This document shows positions 31,849-43,831 of a stretch of 64,000 bases of DNA, piece after piece. The translations under genes were made by a program, and so were the position numbers. Source of the stretch: Alterluteimonas quercicellularis. Lineage in GTDB: Bacteria > Pseudomonadota > Gammaproteobacteria > Xanthomonadales > Xanthomonadaceae. Position 1 is the stretch's first letter, and each line of letters begins with the position of its first letter. The DNA is taken from contig NZ_JAIWPR010000002.1 in the NCBI RefSeq assembly GCF_021191635.1, forward strand, positions 186,001 through 250,000. Direction: 5' to 3'. Below the pieces are notes generated by a model. It did no database searches. It worked only from the letters and a program-made list of their open reading frames with translations, and was not told the DNA's origin.

Positions 31849-32982
31849 ATGAAACGCGACTACTACGAAGTCCTGGGCGTGTCCCGCAGCGCCAGCGAGG
31901 AGGAGCTGAAGAAGGCCTACCGCCGCTGCGCGATGAAGCACCACCCGGACCGCAATCCCGGCGACGCCGCCGCGGAGGCCGCGTTCAAGGAGTGCAAGGA
32001 GGCCTACGAGGTCCTGTCCGACGGCGGCAAGCGGCGGATGTACGACCAGCACGGCCACGCCGCCTTCGAGCACGGCATGGGCGGCGGCAACGCCGGTCCC
32101 GGCGGCTTCGGCGGCCCGGACATGGGCGACATCTTCGGCGACATCTTCGGCAACATCTTCGGCGGCGGGGCCGCCCGCGGCGGTCCGCGCCGCGGCGCCG
32201 ACATCGGCTACGTGATGGAGCTGGACCTGCGCGAGGCGGTGGCCGGCGCGGAGAAGCAGATCGAGGTGCCGACCCTGGCCGCGTGCCCGGGCTGCGACGG
32301 CAGCGGCTCCGAGGACGGGCGCATCGAGACCTGCGGCACCTGCCACGGCCGCGGCCAGGTGCGCATGCAGCGCGGCATCTTCACCATGCAGCAGGCCTGT
32401 CCGCACTGCGGCGGCCGCGGGCAGACCATCGTCAATCCGTGCAAGACCTGCCACGGCGCCGGCCGCGTCGAGGAGGAGAAGGTCCTGTCGGTGAAGATCC
32501 CCGCCGGCGTGGACAACGGCGACCGCATCCGCCTGGCCGGCGAGGGCGAGGCCGGGCCCGCGGGGTCGCCCGCGGGCGACCTCTACGTCGAGATCCGGGT
32601 GCGCCCGCACGACATCTTCGTCCGCGACGGCGACGACCTGCACTGCGAGGTGCCGATCCGCATCTCGCAGGCCGCGCTCGGCGACGTGGTGCGGGTGCCG
32701 ACGCTCGACGGCGAGGCGGAGATCCGGGTGCCCGCCGAGACCCAGAGCGGGCGCGTGTTCCGGCTGCGCGACAAGGGCGTCAAGTCGGTGCGCAGCCGCC
32801 AACCGGGCGACCTGTACTGCAAGGTCGTGGTCGAGACCCCGGTCAACCTCACGCCCGAGCAGCGCGAGCTGCTGGAGAAGTTCGAGACCACCTTCGTCGG
32901 CGACGGCGCGCGGCGGCACTCGCCGCGCTCGAGCACCTTCGTCGACGGCGTGCGCGGCTTCTGGGACCGGATGACGTCCTGA
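31849..32982 (+). CDS. dnaJ: chaperone DnaJ (Hsp40)
   Basis: DnaJ stimulates the DnaK ATPase and delivers clients. The 377 residues have a J domain (about 1-70) with HPD in [11 protein letters not shown] and a Gly/Phe-rich linker (about 75-125). Four zinc-binding repeats follow: [24 protein letters not shown] and CKTCHGAG. The C-terminal client-binding domains complete it. The sequence just before the ATG is the right arm of an inverted repeat and has no purine-rich ribosome-binding site, so translation may depend on repeat folding. No sigma-32 promoter was seen directly before it. Confidence 0.97.
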   Translation: MKRDYYEVLGVSRSASEEELKKAYRRCAMKHHPDRNPGDAAAEAAFKECKEAYEVLSDGGKRRMYDQHGHAAFEHGMGGGNAGPGGFGGPDMGDIFGDIFGNIFGGGAARGGPRRGADIGYVMELDLREAVAGAEKQIEVPTLAACPGCDGSGSEDGRIETCGTCHGRGQVRMQRGIFTMQQACPHCGGRGQTIVNPCKTCHGAGRVEEEKVLSVKIPAGVDNGDRIRLAGEGEAGPAGSPAGDLYVEIRVRPHDIFVRDGDDLHCEVPIRISQAALGDVVRVPTLDGEAEIRVPAETQSGRVFRLRDKGVKSVRSRQPGDLYCKVVVETPVNLTPEQRELLEKFETTFVGDGARRHSPRSSTFVDGVRGFWDRMTS

Positions 32983-33041
32983 CCGGCGCGTCCCGCGCAT
33001 CGCATCGTCCGGATGACGAGCGCGGCCGCGCCGCGCGCTCG

Positions 33042-33047
33042 TAGAAT
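33042..33047 (+). promoter_or_regulatory. -10 element for leaderless pdxY
   Basis: TAGAAT ends six bases before the pdxY ATG at 33054. This is the same geometry as at hrcA and moeB. No ribosome-binding site and no clear -35 are visible. Confidence 0.4.
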
Positions 33048-33053
33048 GCGGCG

Positions 33054-33965
33054 ATGAACGCAGCCCCCCAGGGCAGCCATCTCGTGCACGGCCGCCGGCA
33101 GCGGCCGGACGGGCCGGCGCCGGTCGACGTGATCTCGGTGCAGTCGCAGCTGGTCTACGGCCATGCCGGCAACAGCGCCGCGGCGCCGCCGCTGCGCGCG
33201 CTCGGGCTGCGCGTCGCGGAGATCCCGACCACGCTGCTCAGCAACACGCCGTTCTACGACACCCTGCGCGGCCGCATGCTGCCCGCCGACTGGCTCGCCG
33301 AGCTGCTGCGCGGCGCCGGCGAGCGCGGGCTGCCGCAGCGCGCACGGGCGCTGGTGTCGGGCTACTTCGGCACCGTCGGCAACGGCGAGGCCTTCGCGGA
33401 CTGGCTGGACGCCACGCTGCCCGCCGCGCCGGCGCTGCGCTACTGGCTGGACCCGGTGATCGGCGACACCCACACCGGTCCCTACGTCGAGCCCGGCCTG
33501 GAGCGCGTGCTGGTCGAGCGGCTGCTGCCGCGGGCCTGGCTGCTGACGCCCAACGCCTTCGAGCTCGGGCGCCTGACCGGCCAGCCGGCGCTGGGGCAGG
33601 CGCAGGCGGTGGCCGCCGCGCGCGCGCTGCTGGCGCGCGGCCCGGAATGGGTGCTGGCGCACAGCGTCGGCGGCGAGCCGGACCGGCTGGTGACCCTGCT
33701 GGTCGGGCGCGAGGCGGCCTGGCGCTGGTCCACGCCCTACCTGCCGGTGGACGTGGCGGGCACCGGCGACGTGCTGCTGGCGCTGGCGCTCGCGGCGGCG
33801 CTGCGCGGCGACCCGCTGCCGCAGGCGGTGTCGTTCGCGCTGGCCGGCGTGCACGGCGCGCTGGAGGCGACGCTGGCGGCGGGCCACGAGGAACTCGACG
33901 TGCAGGCCGCGGCGCCGGCCGCCCTGGCCGGCGCCGGCCGCTTTCCCGCGCAACGCCTGGCATGA
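33054..33965 (+). CDS. pdxY: pyridoxal kinase PdxY
   Basis: PdxY phosphorylates pyridoxal in the PLP salvage pathway. The 303-residue ribokinase-fold protein has VISVQSQLVYGHAGNSAAAP near the N-terminus and the substrate loop YFGTVGNGEAF. Other family motifs are WLDPVIGDTHTGPYV, LLTPNAFELGRLTG and the anion-hole motif GTGDVLLALAL near the C-terminus. The stop overlaps the tyrA ATG (ATGA 33962-33965). Confidence 0.93.
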   Translation: MNAAPQGSHLVHGRRQRPDGPAPVDVISVQSQLVYGHAGNSAAAPPLRALGLRVAEIPTTLLSNTPFYDTLRGRMLPADWLAELLRGAGERGLPQRARALVSGYFGTVGNGEAFADWLDATLPAAPALRYWLDPVIGDTHTGPYVEPGLERVLVERLLPRAWLLTPNAFELGRLTGQPALGQAQAVAAARALLARGPEWVLAHSVGGEPDRLVTLLVGREAAWRWSTPYLPVDVAGTGDVLLALALAAALRGDPLPQAVSFALAGVHGALEATLAAGHEELDVQAAAPAALAGAGRFPAQRLA

Positions 33966-35083
33966 GCGTCCCGGCACGGCCCGTGATCGGCATCGTCGGC
34001 AGCGGCGGCGCCTACGGCCGCTGGCTGGCCGGCTTCTTCCGCGGCCGCATGGGCCTGGAGGTGCTGGGACACGACCCGGCCGATCCGGCCTCGGCAGCGC
34101 AGGACGCGCTGGTCGAGCGCGCCGACGTGCTGCTGTTCTCGACGCCGATCCGCCGCACCGTCGAGATCGTCGACGCCTGGCGCGAGGCCGCGGCCGGGCG
34201 CGAGGCCGGGCGGCTGTGGCTCGACGTCACCTCGATCAAGGAGGCGCCGGTGGCGGCGATGCTGCGCTCGCGCGCGGAGGTCGCGGGCCTGCACCCGATG
34301 ACCGCGCCGCCCAAGGCGCCGACGCTGAAGGGCCGGGTGCTGGTGCTGTGCGAGGCGCGGCTGTCGCGCTGGCAGGGCTGGCTGGACGCGCTCGCCTCGG
34401 CGCTGGAGGCGCAGTGCGTGCGCACCGATCCGGCGCGCCACGACCGGCTGATGGCGCTGGTGCAGGCGCAGGTGCACGCGCTGCACCTGGCCCAGGCCGG
34501 GGCGATCCGCCGCCAGGCCGCTGACCTCGGCGGCCTCGCCGGGCTGATGCCGTTCCGCTCGGCCTCGTTCGAGCTGGACGCGGCGGTGATCGCGCGCATG
34601 CTGTCGCTGAACCCGGCGATCTACGAGGACATCCAGTTCGGCAACCCGCACGTGCCGGCGGCGCTGGCCGCGCTGCGCGACGAGCTGGACGCGCTGCAGG
34701 CGCTGGTCGCCGACGGCGGCGAGGCCGCGCGGGCGCGCTTCCGCGCCGAGGCGCTGGAGGCGCCGCGCGCGGCCTTCGCCGGCGAGCTGGCGGCCGGCAA
34801 CCACACCTACGAGCGGGTCGGCTACCTGCTGGCCGACCTGGCCGACCCGGTCGCGCTGGCGGTCTACCTGCCGGAGGACCGGCCCGGCTCGCTGCGCGCG
34901 CTGCTGGCGGCCTTCGAGCGCCACCGCCTGAGCATCGCCTCCATCCATTCCTCGCGCACGCCGGCCGGCGAGCTGCACTTCCGCGTCGGCTTCACCGCCG
35001 AGGTGGACCGCGGCGCGCTGGATGCGGCCGTCGCCGCGATCGACGGCGAGGGCATCGGCCGGGTGATCGAGCGCCGCGGTTGA
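33962..35083 (+). CDS. tyrA: prephenate dehydrogenase with ACT domain
   Basis: This enzyme converts prephenate to 4-hydroxyphenylpyruvate for tyrosine synthesis. The 373 residues have a Rossmann motif GIVGSGGAYGRWLAGFF, with GSGGAYG in place of the usual GxGxxG. The prephenate dehydrogenase core includes VTSIKEAPV, GLHPMTAPP and QAQVHALHLAQAG. A C-terminal ACT domain (about 295-370: LAVYLPEDRPGSLRALLAAF) probably gives tyrosine feedback. No chorismate mutase domain is present. It is translationally coupled to pdxY. Confidence 0.9.
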   Translation: MSVPARPVIGIVGSGGAYGRWLAGFFRGRMGLEVLGHDPADPASAAQDALVERADVLLFSTPIRRTVEIVDAWREAAAGREAGRLWLDVTSIKEAPVAAMLRSRAEVAGLHPMTAPPKAPTLKGRVLVLCEARLSRWQGWLDALASALEAQCVRTDPARHDRLMALVQAQVHALHLAQAGAIRRQAADLGGLAGLMPFRSASFELDAAVIARMLSLNPAIYEDIQFGNPHVPAALAALRDELDALQALVADGGEAARARFRAEALEAPRAAFAGELAAGNHTYERVGYLLADLADPVALAVYLPEDRPGSLRALLAAFERHRLSIASIHSSRTPAGELHFRVGFTAEVDRGALDAAVAAIDGEGIGRVIERRG

Positions 35084-35156
35084 TCGCAGCTTCCGCCTGC
35101 CGCAGCCTATGCGTCCCGGCCGCGCCCCCGCCGCGGCCCGCGTCCCGGAGCCCCGC

Positions 35157-35873
35157 ATGCCCAACCCGCCGATCCGCCTGCTGATCCACGGCGCCACCGG
35201 CCGCATGGGACGCGCCCTGCTGCGGCTGGCGGCCGAGCGCGCGGACGTGCAGGCGGTGGCCGCCGTCTCGCGCCGGGTGGAGCAGCGCGTCATCGACGGC
35301 GTGCCGCGCTTCGCCGCCAAGGAGCTGGCCGGCGCGCCGGCCTTCGACGCCGCGATCGACTTCAGCCTGCCCGACGGCTTCGACGGCGTGCTGGCCCAGT
35401 GCGTGCAGCGCAAGGCCGCCTTCGTCTCCGGCACCACCGGGCTGTCGGACGCGCAGCGGGCGGCGCTGGAGGCGGCCGCGGCGCGCATCCCGGTGCTGTG
35501 GGCGGCCAACTTCAGCCTCGGGGTGGCGGTGCTGAGCGCGCTGGTCGAGCGTGCCGCGCGCGAGCTGCCGGGCTGGGACTGCGACATCGTCGAGGTGCAC
35601 CACGTGCACAAGCAGGACGCGCCCTCGGGCACCGCGCTCGCGCTGGGCGCGGCGGCGCAGCGCGGGGGCGCGGCGCCGCGCTACGCCAGCCTGCGCGCCG
35701 GCGACGTGGTGGGCGAGCACACGGTGCAGTTCGCCGGGCTCGGCGAGCGCGTCGAACTGGTCCACCGGGCCACCAACCGCGACGTGTTCGCCCAGGGTGC
35801 GCTGACCGCGGCCGCGCGCGTGGCGGCGAAGCCGCCGGGTCTGTACGCGATGGCCGACCTGCTGGGCGCCTGA
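35157..35873 (+). CDS. dapB: 4-hydroxy-tetrahydrodipicolinate reductase
   Basis: DapB reduces hydroxy-tetrahydrodipicolinate with NAD(P)H in lysine and diaminopimelate synthesis. The 238 residues start at ATG 35157 after GGAGCC. The cofactor motif is HGATGRMGRALL, then FVSGTTGLSD, WAANFSLGVAVLSAL, and the catalytic motif EVHHVHKQDAPSGTAL. At 238 residues it is a little shorter than the E. coli enzyme (273). A weak hairpin with a T run follows at 35892-35919. Confidence 0.95.
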   Translation: MPNPPIRLLIHGATGRMGRALLRLAAERADVQAVAAVSRRVEQRVIDGVPRFAAKELAGAPAFDAAIDFSLPDGFDGVLAQCVQRKAAFVSGTTGLSDAQRAALEAAAARIPVLWAANFSLGVAVLSALVERAARELPGWDCDIVEVHHVHKQDAPSGTALALGAAAQRGGAAPRYASLRAGDVVGEHTVQFAGLGERVELVHRATNRDVFAQGALTAAARVAAKPPGLYAMADLLGA

Positions 35874-35891
35874 GCGCGCCGTCGGCGCGGG

Positions 35892-35919
35892 CCGTTCAGC
35901 GAAGCGGGCGTTTTCTTTT
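35892..35919 (+). terminator. possible dapB terminator
   Basis: CCGTT (35892-35896) can pair with AGCGG (35903-35907, one G-T wobble) ahead of the T-rich run TTTTCTTTT (35911-35919). The stem is short, so this is a weak call. Confidence 0.35.
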
Positions 35920-35933
35920 GCCCCCCCGGCCGG

Positions 35934-35939
35934 TAAGAT
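35934..35939 (+). promoter_or_regulatory. -10 element of the carAB promoter
   Basis: TAAGAT lies 24 bases before the leader terminator at 35963. The only -35 candidate at 17 bases is the poor TTTTCT (35911-35916). It would give a leader of about 120 bases before carA. Confidence 0.35.
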
Positions 35940-35962
35940 TCCCGCTCGCCTGAACACCACCG

Positions 35963-35998
35963 CCCCGGACTGGTTCGAGACCACGTCCGAGGTTTTTT
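35963..35998 (+). terminator. attenuator-like terminator in the carAB leader
   Basis: The sequence folds as CCCCGGAC-TGGT / ACCA-C-GTCCGAGG, a 12-pair stem with one mismatch and one bulge around loop TCGAG. It is followed by six Ts (35993-35998). It lies between a -10 candidate and the carA GTG, 67 bases before the gene. This position suggests regulated termination of carAB rather than ending dapB transcription. Confidence 0.7.
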
Positions 35999-36065
35999 GC
36001 AGCCCGTCGTCGCCGAAAGGCGGGGCGAGGGCGGTGCAGGATCTCCTCCACACAAGGCGATCGCC

Positions 36066-37187
36066 GTGACCCAACCCGCAATCCTCGCGCTCGAAGACGG
36101 CACCGTCTTCGAGGGCGTTTCCGCAGGCGCCGACGGCCTGTCGGTCGGCGAAGTGGTGTTCAACACCGCCATGACCGGCTACCAGGAGGTCGTCACCGAC
36201 CCCTCCTACGCGCGCCAGATCGTCACCCTGACCTATCCGCACATCGGCAACACCGGCTGCACCGACGAGGACGACGAGGCGGTGCGCGTGTGGTCGGCCG
36301 GCCTGATCGTGCGCGACGTGCCGCGGCGGCCCAGCAGCTGGCGCAGCCGCGTCGCGCTGCCGGACTGGCTGGCCGCGCGCGGCGTGGTCGCCATCGCCGG
36401 CATCGACACCCGCCGGCTCACCCGCCTGCTGCGCGAGCGCGGCGCGCAGAACGGCGCGCTGATGGCCGGCGACGTGGACGCCGGGCGCGCGATCGAGGCC
36501 GCGCGCAAGTTCCCCGGCCTCAAGGGCATGGACCTGGCGCAGGAAGTCAGCACCGCCGAGCGCTACACCTGGCGCGAGGGCACGCTGGACCTGGACGGCG
36601 GCGGCTGGGCGCAGGCGGAGCCGCGCTTCCGGGTGGTGGCCTGGGACTACGGCGTCAAGCGCAACATCCTGCGCATGCTGGCCGAGCGCGGCTGCGAGGT
36701 GATCGTGGTGCCGGCGCGCACCGGCATCGACGAGGTGGTGGCGCTGTCGCCCGACGGCGTGTTCCTCTCCAACGGCCCCGGCGACCCGGAGCCCTGCGAC
36801 TACGCGATCGCCGCGATCCGCGCCTGCATCGAGCGCGGGCTGCCGACCTTCGGCATCTGCCTGGGCCACCAGCTGCTGGCGCTGGCCGCCGGCGCGCGGA
36901 CGACGAAGATGGCCAACGGCCACCACGGCGCCAACCACCCGGTGCAGGACCTGGACAGCGGCAAGGTGCTGATCACCTCGCAGAACCACGGCTTCGCGGT
37001 GGACGAGTCCACGCTGCCGGCCAACGTGCGCGTGACCCACCGCTCGCTGTTCGACGGCACCAACCAGGGCATCGAGCTGACCGACGCCCCGGCGTTCTCG
37101 TTCCAGGGCCACCCGGAGGCGAGTCCGGGACCGCACGACGTGGCGCCGCTGTTCGACCGATTCGTTGCGCTGATGGAGGCGCGTTGA
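36066..37187 (+). CDS. carA: carbamoyl-phosphate synthase small subunit
   Basis: CarA hydrolyses glutamine to supply ammonia to CarB for carbamoyl phosphate, the shared precursor of pyrimidines and arginine. The 373 residues begin at GTG 36066 ([20 protein letters not shown]). The amidotransferase domain has nucleophile Cys265 in [13 protein letters not shown], and [10 protein letters not shown] near the end supplies His and Glu. One base separates it from carB. A terminator hairpin in its leader suggests attenuation. Confidence 0.96.
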   Translation: MTQPAILALEDGTVFEGVSAGADGLSVGEVVFNTAMTGYQEVVTDPSYARQIVTLTYPHIGNTGCTDEDDEAVRVWSAGLIVRDVPRRPSSWRSRVALPDWLAARGVVAIAGIDTRRLTRLLRERGAQNGALMAGDVDAGRAIEAARKFPGLKGMDLAQEVSTAERYTWREGTLDLDGGGWAQAEPRFRVVAWDYGVKRNILRMLAERGCEVIVVPARTGIDEVVALSPDGVFLSNGPGDPEPCDYAIAAIRACIERGLPTFGICLGHQLLALAAGARTTKMANGHHGANHPVQDLDSGKVLITSQNHGFAVDESTLPANVRVTHRSLFDGTNQGIELTDAPAFSFQGHPEASPGPHDVAPLFDRFVALMEAR

Positions 37188-37188
37188 C

Positions 37189-40433
<3,245 letters not shown>

Positions 40434-40437
<4 letters not shown>

Positions 40438-40910
40438 GAGCTCCCCTCACCGTCCAGGGCGCGCAGCGCTTGCGCGCCGAGCTGGAGGAACTGAAGTCGG
40501 TGAAGCGTCCGGCGGTGATCAACGCGATCGCCGAGGCGCGCGCGCACGGCGACCTGAAGGAGAACGCCGAGTACCACGCCGCGCGCGAGCAGCAGGGCTT
40601 CATCGAGGGCCGCATCAAGCAGCTCGAGGGCGAGCTGTCTCATGCGCAGGTCATCGACGTCTCGACCCTGAACGCCGGCTCCAAGATCGTCTTCGGCGCG
40701 CGCGTCGAGCTGGAGGACGTGGAGAGCGGGGAGGTCACCCGCTACCAGATCGTGGGCGACCTGGAGGCCGACATCAAGCAGGGCCTGATCGCGATCTCCT
40801 CGCCGGTGGCGCGCGCGCTGATCGGCAAGCACGAGGGCGACAGCGTGACCATCGAGGCGCCCGGCGGCATCCACGAGTACGACATCGTCTCGGTCGCCTA
40901 CGGCGGCTGA
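40434..40910 (+). CDS. greA: transcription elongation factor GreA
   Basis: GreA rescues backtracked RNA polymerase by stimulating transcript cleavage. The 158 residues have an N-terminal coiled coil (about 1-76). Its tip bears the acidic [20 protein letters not shown] motif, with the catalytic Asp/Glu. A C-terminal FKBP-like domain ends [15 protein letters not shown]. It overlaps the carB stop (ATGA 40434-40437). rpfE follows 60 bases later. Confidence 0.97.
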
Positions 40911-40970
40911 CCGGCGCGCCCGGCATGCCACCTTCCCGCGCCGGACGCCCGCGCGCGCCCGCAGCCTGAG

Positions 40971-41921
40971 ATGGCCGCGCCGCAGCTGACCCTGCTGCTG
41001 CCCGCCGGCGAGGCCTTCGGCGCGCAGCGGCTGCCCGCGCCGCTCGCCGCCGCGCTGGGCCGCGCCGACCGCCTGCCCGGCGCCGAGGCCGGCGAGCGCG
41101 CCCAGCTGCAGCGCCACGTCGACGTGCTGCCGCGCGGCTGGCCGGTGGCCGCGCTGACCCGGCAGGAGGACGCCGGCGACGCCGGGGACGCGGCATGGCT
41201 GCGCGCGGACCCGGCCTGGATCCGGCCCGATCTCAACGGCGCGCGCCTGCTGGCCAGCGGCGACGCGCTGCAGCTCGCGGCCGAGGAGGCCGCCGACCTG
41301 CTGCGCCCGCTCAAGCCGCTGTTCGGCGATGCCGGCGCGCCGATCGACGCGCCGGCGCCCGGGCGCTGGTACCTGCGGCTCGCGCCCGGCGCGCGGCCGC
41401 CGGCGTTCGCCGCCCCCGACGAGGCCCTGGGCACTGACGTGTTCGAGCACCTGCCCGACGCCGGTCCCGAGGGACGGCGCTGGCGGGCCCTGCTCAACGA
41501 GGCGCAGATCGTGCTGCACCACCATCCGCGCAACGTCGAGCGCGCCGCGCGCGGGCTGCCGCCGGTGAACTCGCTGTGGTTCTGGGGCGGCAGCGTGCTG
41601 CCCGACCACGTGCGCAGCCTGTCCGCGCGCGTGCTGACCCGCGACCAGGCGCTGGCCGCCATCGCCCGCGCCGGCGGCGCGGAGGCGTCCGCGCCGCCGC
41701 CGGCGCTGGCCGCCGTGGAGGCCGACACCCTGGTCGACCTGCGCACCGCGCGCGACCTGCGCGCGGTCGCCGGGGACTGGCTGCAACCGGCGCTCGATGC
41801 CTTGCGCGGGGGCGGGCTGTCCGCGCTCCGGCTGGACCTGGCCGACGGCCGCGGCTTCGCGCTCGCGGCGCGGCAGCGCTGGCGGCTGTGGCGGCGCCCG
41901 CGGCCCGGCCTGGGCGCGTGA
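40971..41921 (+). CDS. rpfE: RpfE-family protein (annotated phosphoglycerate mutase-like)
   Basis: This is a 316-residue protein of the RpfE family. In Xanthomonas campestris rpfE lies between greA and recJ, as here, and mutation modestly alters extracellular enzyme and polysaccharide levels. Family motifs visible are LNEAQIVLHHHPRNVERAAR and GLPPVNSLWFWGGSVLP. There is no signal peptide or membrane segment, so it is probably cytoplasmic. Some databases label the family phosphoglycerate mutase; the biochemical role is unknown. The stop overlaps the recJ GTG start (GTGA 41918-41921). Confidence 0.8.
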   Translation: MAAPQLTLLLPAGEAFGAQRLPAPLAAALGRADRLPGAEAGERAQLQRHVDVLPRGWPVAALTRQEDAGDAGDAAWLRADPAWIRPDLNGARLLASGDALQLAAEEAADLLRPLKPLFGDAGAPIDAPAPGRWYLRLAPGARPPAFAAPDEALGTDVFEHLPDAGPEGRRWRALLNEAQIVLHHHPRNVERAARGLPPVNSLWFWGGSVLPDHVRSLSARVLTRDQALAAIARAGGAEASAPPPALAAVEADTLVDLRTARDLRAVAGDWLQPALDALRGGGLSALRLDLADGRGFALAARQRWRLWRRPRPGLGA

Positions 41922-43651
41922 GCCTGCGGCGGCGGATCCGCCGGCGCGCGGCCGTCGACACCGGCCACTGGCCGGCCGACGTGCTGCCGCTGCTGCAGCG
42001 CGTCTACGCCGCGCGCGGCATCCTCGACCCGGCGCAGGCGCGCCCGCGCCTGGCGCAGCTGCCGCCGCCCGACGCGCTGACCGGCATCGCCGACGCCGCC
42101 CGCCTGCTGGCCGACGCCATCGGCGACGGCCGCCGCATCGTCGTGGTCGGCGACTTCGACTGCGATGGCGCCACCGCCTGCGCGGTCGCGGTGCGCGGGC
42201 TGCGCATGCTGGGCGCGCGCGACGTGGCCCACGCCGTGCCCAACCGCATCGTCCACGGCTACGGGCTGTCGCCGGCGCTGGTCGACGAGCTGGCCGCGCT
42301 GCGCCCGCAGCTGCTGGTCACCGTGGACCACGGCATCGCCTGCCACGACGGCGTGCGCGCGGCCAAGGCGCGCGGCTGGCAGGTGCTGGTCACGGACCAC
42401 CACCTGCCCGGGCCGACGCTGCCGCCGGCCGACGCGATCGTCGATCCCAACCTGCCGGGCGATGCGTTCTCCGGCAAGAGCCTGGCCGGGGTGGGGGTGA
42501 TCTTCTACGTGCTGCTGGCGCTGCGCGGGGTGCTGCGCGCGCGCGGCGCCTTCGACGGCCGCGAGCCGCCCGACCTGCGCATTCTGCTCGACCTGGTGGC
42601 GGTGGGCACCGTCGCCGACCTGGTCGCGCTGGACGCCGGCAACCGCGCCCTGGTCGGCGCCGGGCTGCAGCGGCTGCGCGCCGGCCATGGCTGCGCCGGG
42701 CTGCGCGCGCTGATCGAGGTCTCCGGGCGCGAGGCCTCGCGGCTGACCGCGACCGACATCGCCTACGCGGTCGGTCCGCGGCTCAACGCCGCCGGGCGCC
42801 TGGAGGACATGGCGATCGGCATCGAGTGCCTGCTGTGCGACGAGCCGGCGCGCGCGCTGGAACTGGCGCGCCTGCTCGACCGCATCAACGCCGAGCGCCG
42901 CGACGTGCAGCAGACGATGGTCGATGCCGCCGAGGCCGCGCTCGCGGCGCGGCCGCTGGCGTTCGCCGGCGAGCCGCCCGCGGCGGTGTGCCTGTTCGAT
43001 CCCGGCTGGCACCCTGGCGTGGTCGGCCTGGTCGCCTCCAAGCTCAAGGAGCGCCTGCACCGGCCGGTGGTCGCGTTCGCGCCGGCCGAGCCCGGCGCCA
43101 GGCTGCTGCGCGGCTCGGCGCGCTCCATCCCCGGCTACCACGTGCGCGACGCGCTGGCCGCGGTCCAGGCCGCGCAGCCCGGCCTGATCGACCGCTTCGG
43201 CGGCCATGCCATGGCCGCCGGCCTGACCCTGGACCGCGACGCCTTCGAGGCCTTCGAGGCCGCGTTCTGCGGCCAGGCCGCGCGCGTCCTGGACCGCGAC
43301 CTGCTGCAGGCGGTGATCGACAGCGACGGCGCCCTGCAGCCGCACGAGTTCGACCGCCGCCACGCCGAGGCGCTGCGCGACGGCGGGCCCTGGGGGCAGG
43401 GCTTTCCCGAGCCGCTGTTCGACGGCGCCTTCGAGCTGCTGGACGCGCGCCAGGTCGGCCAGCGCCACCTGCGCATGCGGCTGCGGGTGGATGGCCGGCG
43501 CGAGCCGGTGGACGCGATCCACTTCGGCGGCTGGGAGGGGCGCGCGCCGCCGGGGCGGGTGCGCCTGGCCTACCGGCTGGCGCCCGACGACTACCGCGGC
43601 GGCGAGGCGGTGCAGCTGGTGGTGGACTACCGCGAGGACGAGGCGCCGTAG
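41918..43651 (+). CDS. recJ: single-stranded-DNA exonuclease RecJ
   Basis: RecJ is a 5'-3' single-strand exonuclease of recombination and mismatch repair. The 577 residues begin at GTG 41918. DHH-family metal motifs are VVVGDFDCDGATAC, VDHGIACHDG, VLVTDHHLPG and VVGLVASKLKERLHRP. The DHHA1 motif is DRFGGHAMAAGLTL, and a C-terminal OB fold follows. Motif I has Cys where many homologues have Ala or Ser (DFDCDG). It is coupled to rpfE. The stop TAG (43649-43651) lies in the GTAG head of a REP element. Confidence 0.95.
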   Translation: MSLRRRIRRRAAVDTGHWPADVLPLLQRVYAARGILDPAQARPRLAQLPPPDALTGIADAARLLADAIGDGRRIVVVGDFDCDGATACAVAVRGLRMLGARDVAHAVPNRIVHGYGLSPALVDELAALRPQLLVTVDHGIACHDGVRAAKARGWQVLVTDHHLPGPTLPPADAIVDPNLPGDAFSGKSLAGVGVIFYVLLALRGVLRARGAFDGREPPDLRILLDLVAVGTVADLVALDAGNRALVGAGLQRLRAGHGCAGLRALIEVSGREASRLTATDIAYAVGPRLNAAGRLEDMAIGIECLLCDEPARALELARLLDRINAERRDVQQTMVDAAEAALAARPLAFAGEPPAAVCLFDPGWHPGVVGLVASKLKERLHRPVVAFAPAEPGARLLRGSARSIPGYHVRDALAAVQAAQPGLIDRFGGHAMAAGLTLDRDAFEAFEAAFCGQAARVLDRDLLQAVIDSDGALQPHEFDRRHAEALRDGGPWGQGFPEPLFDGAFELLDARQVGQRHLRMRLRVDGRREPVDAIHFGGWEGRAPPGRVRLAYRLAPDDYRGGEAVQLVVDYREDEAP

Positions 43652-43674
43652 GCGCGCACTCGCGCGCGACGGCG
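43648..43674 (+). repeat. single REP unit at the recJ stop codon
   Basis: GTAGGCGCGCACTCGCGCGC begins within the recJ stop codon: the TAG of GTAG is the stop. No intact partner unit follows. Instead a different 11-bp inverted repeat lies at 43695-43732. Confidence 0.7.
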
Positions 43675-43694
43675 CATTGCTCCGCGGCCCCGAA

Positions 43695-43732
43695 GGCGCC
43701 CGTCGCGCTCCCGCGGGCCCCCGACGGGCGCC
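43695..43732. repeat. 11-bp inverted repeat after recJ
   Basis: GGCGCCCGTCG (43695-43705) and CGACGGGCGCC (43722-43732) are perfect complements around a 16-base GC-rich loop. There is no T run. It may be a Rho-assisted or processed 3' end of the rpfE-recJ transcript. Confidence 0.5.
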
Positions 43733-43831
43733 TGCCCGGGACGCTATCGCCGGGACCGGGCCGGGCGATAGAATCCGCCTGTTAAGGTGGCGCGCCATCC
43801 CGCCGCGCCTCCGCCAACGGAGAAGAAGAGC

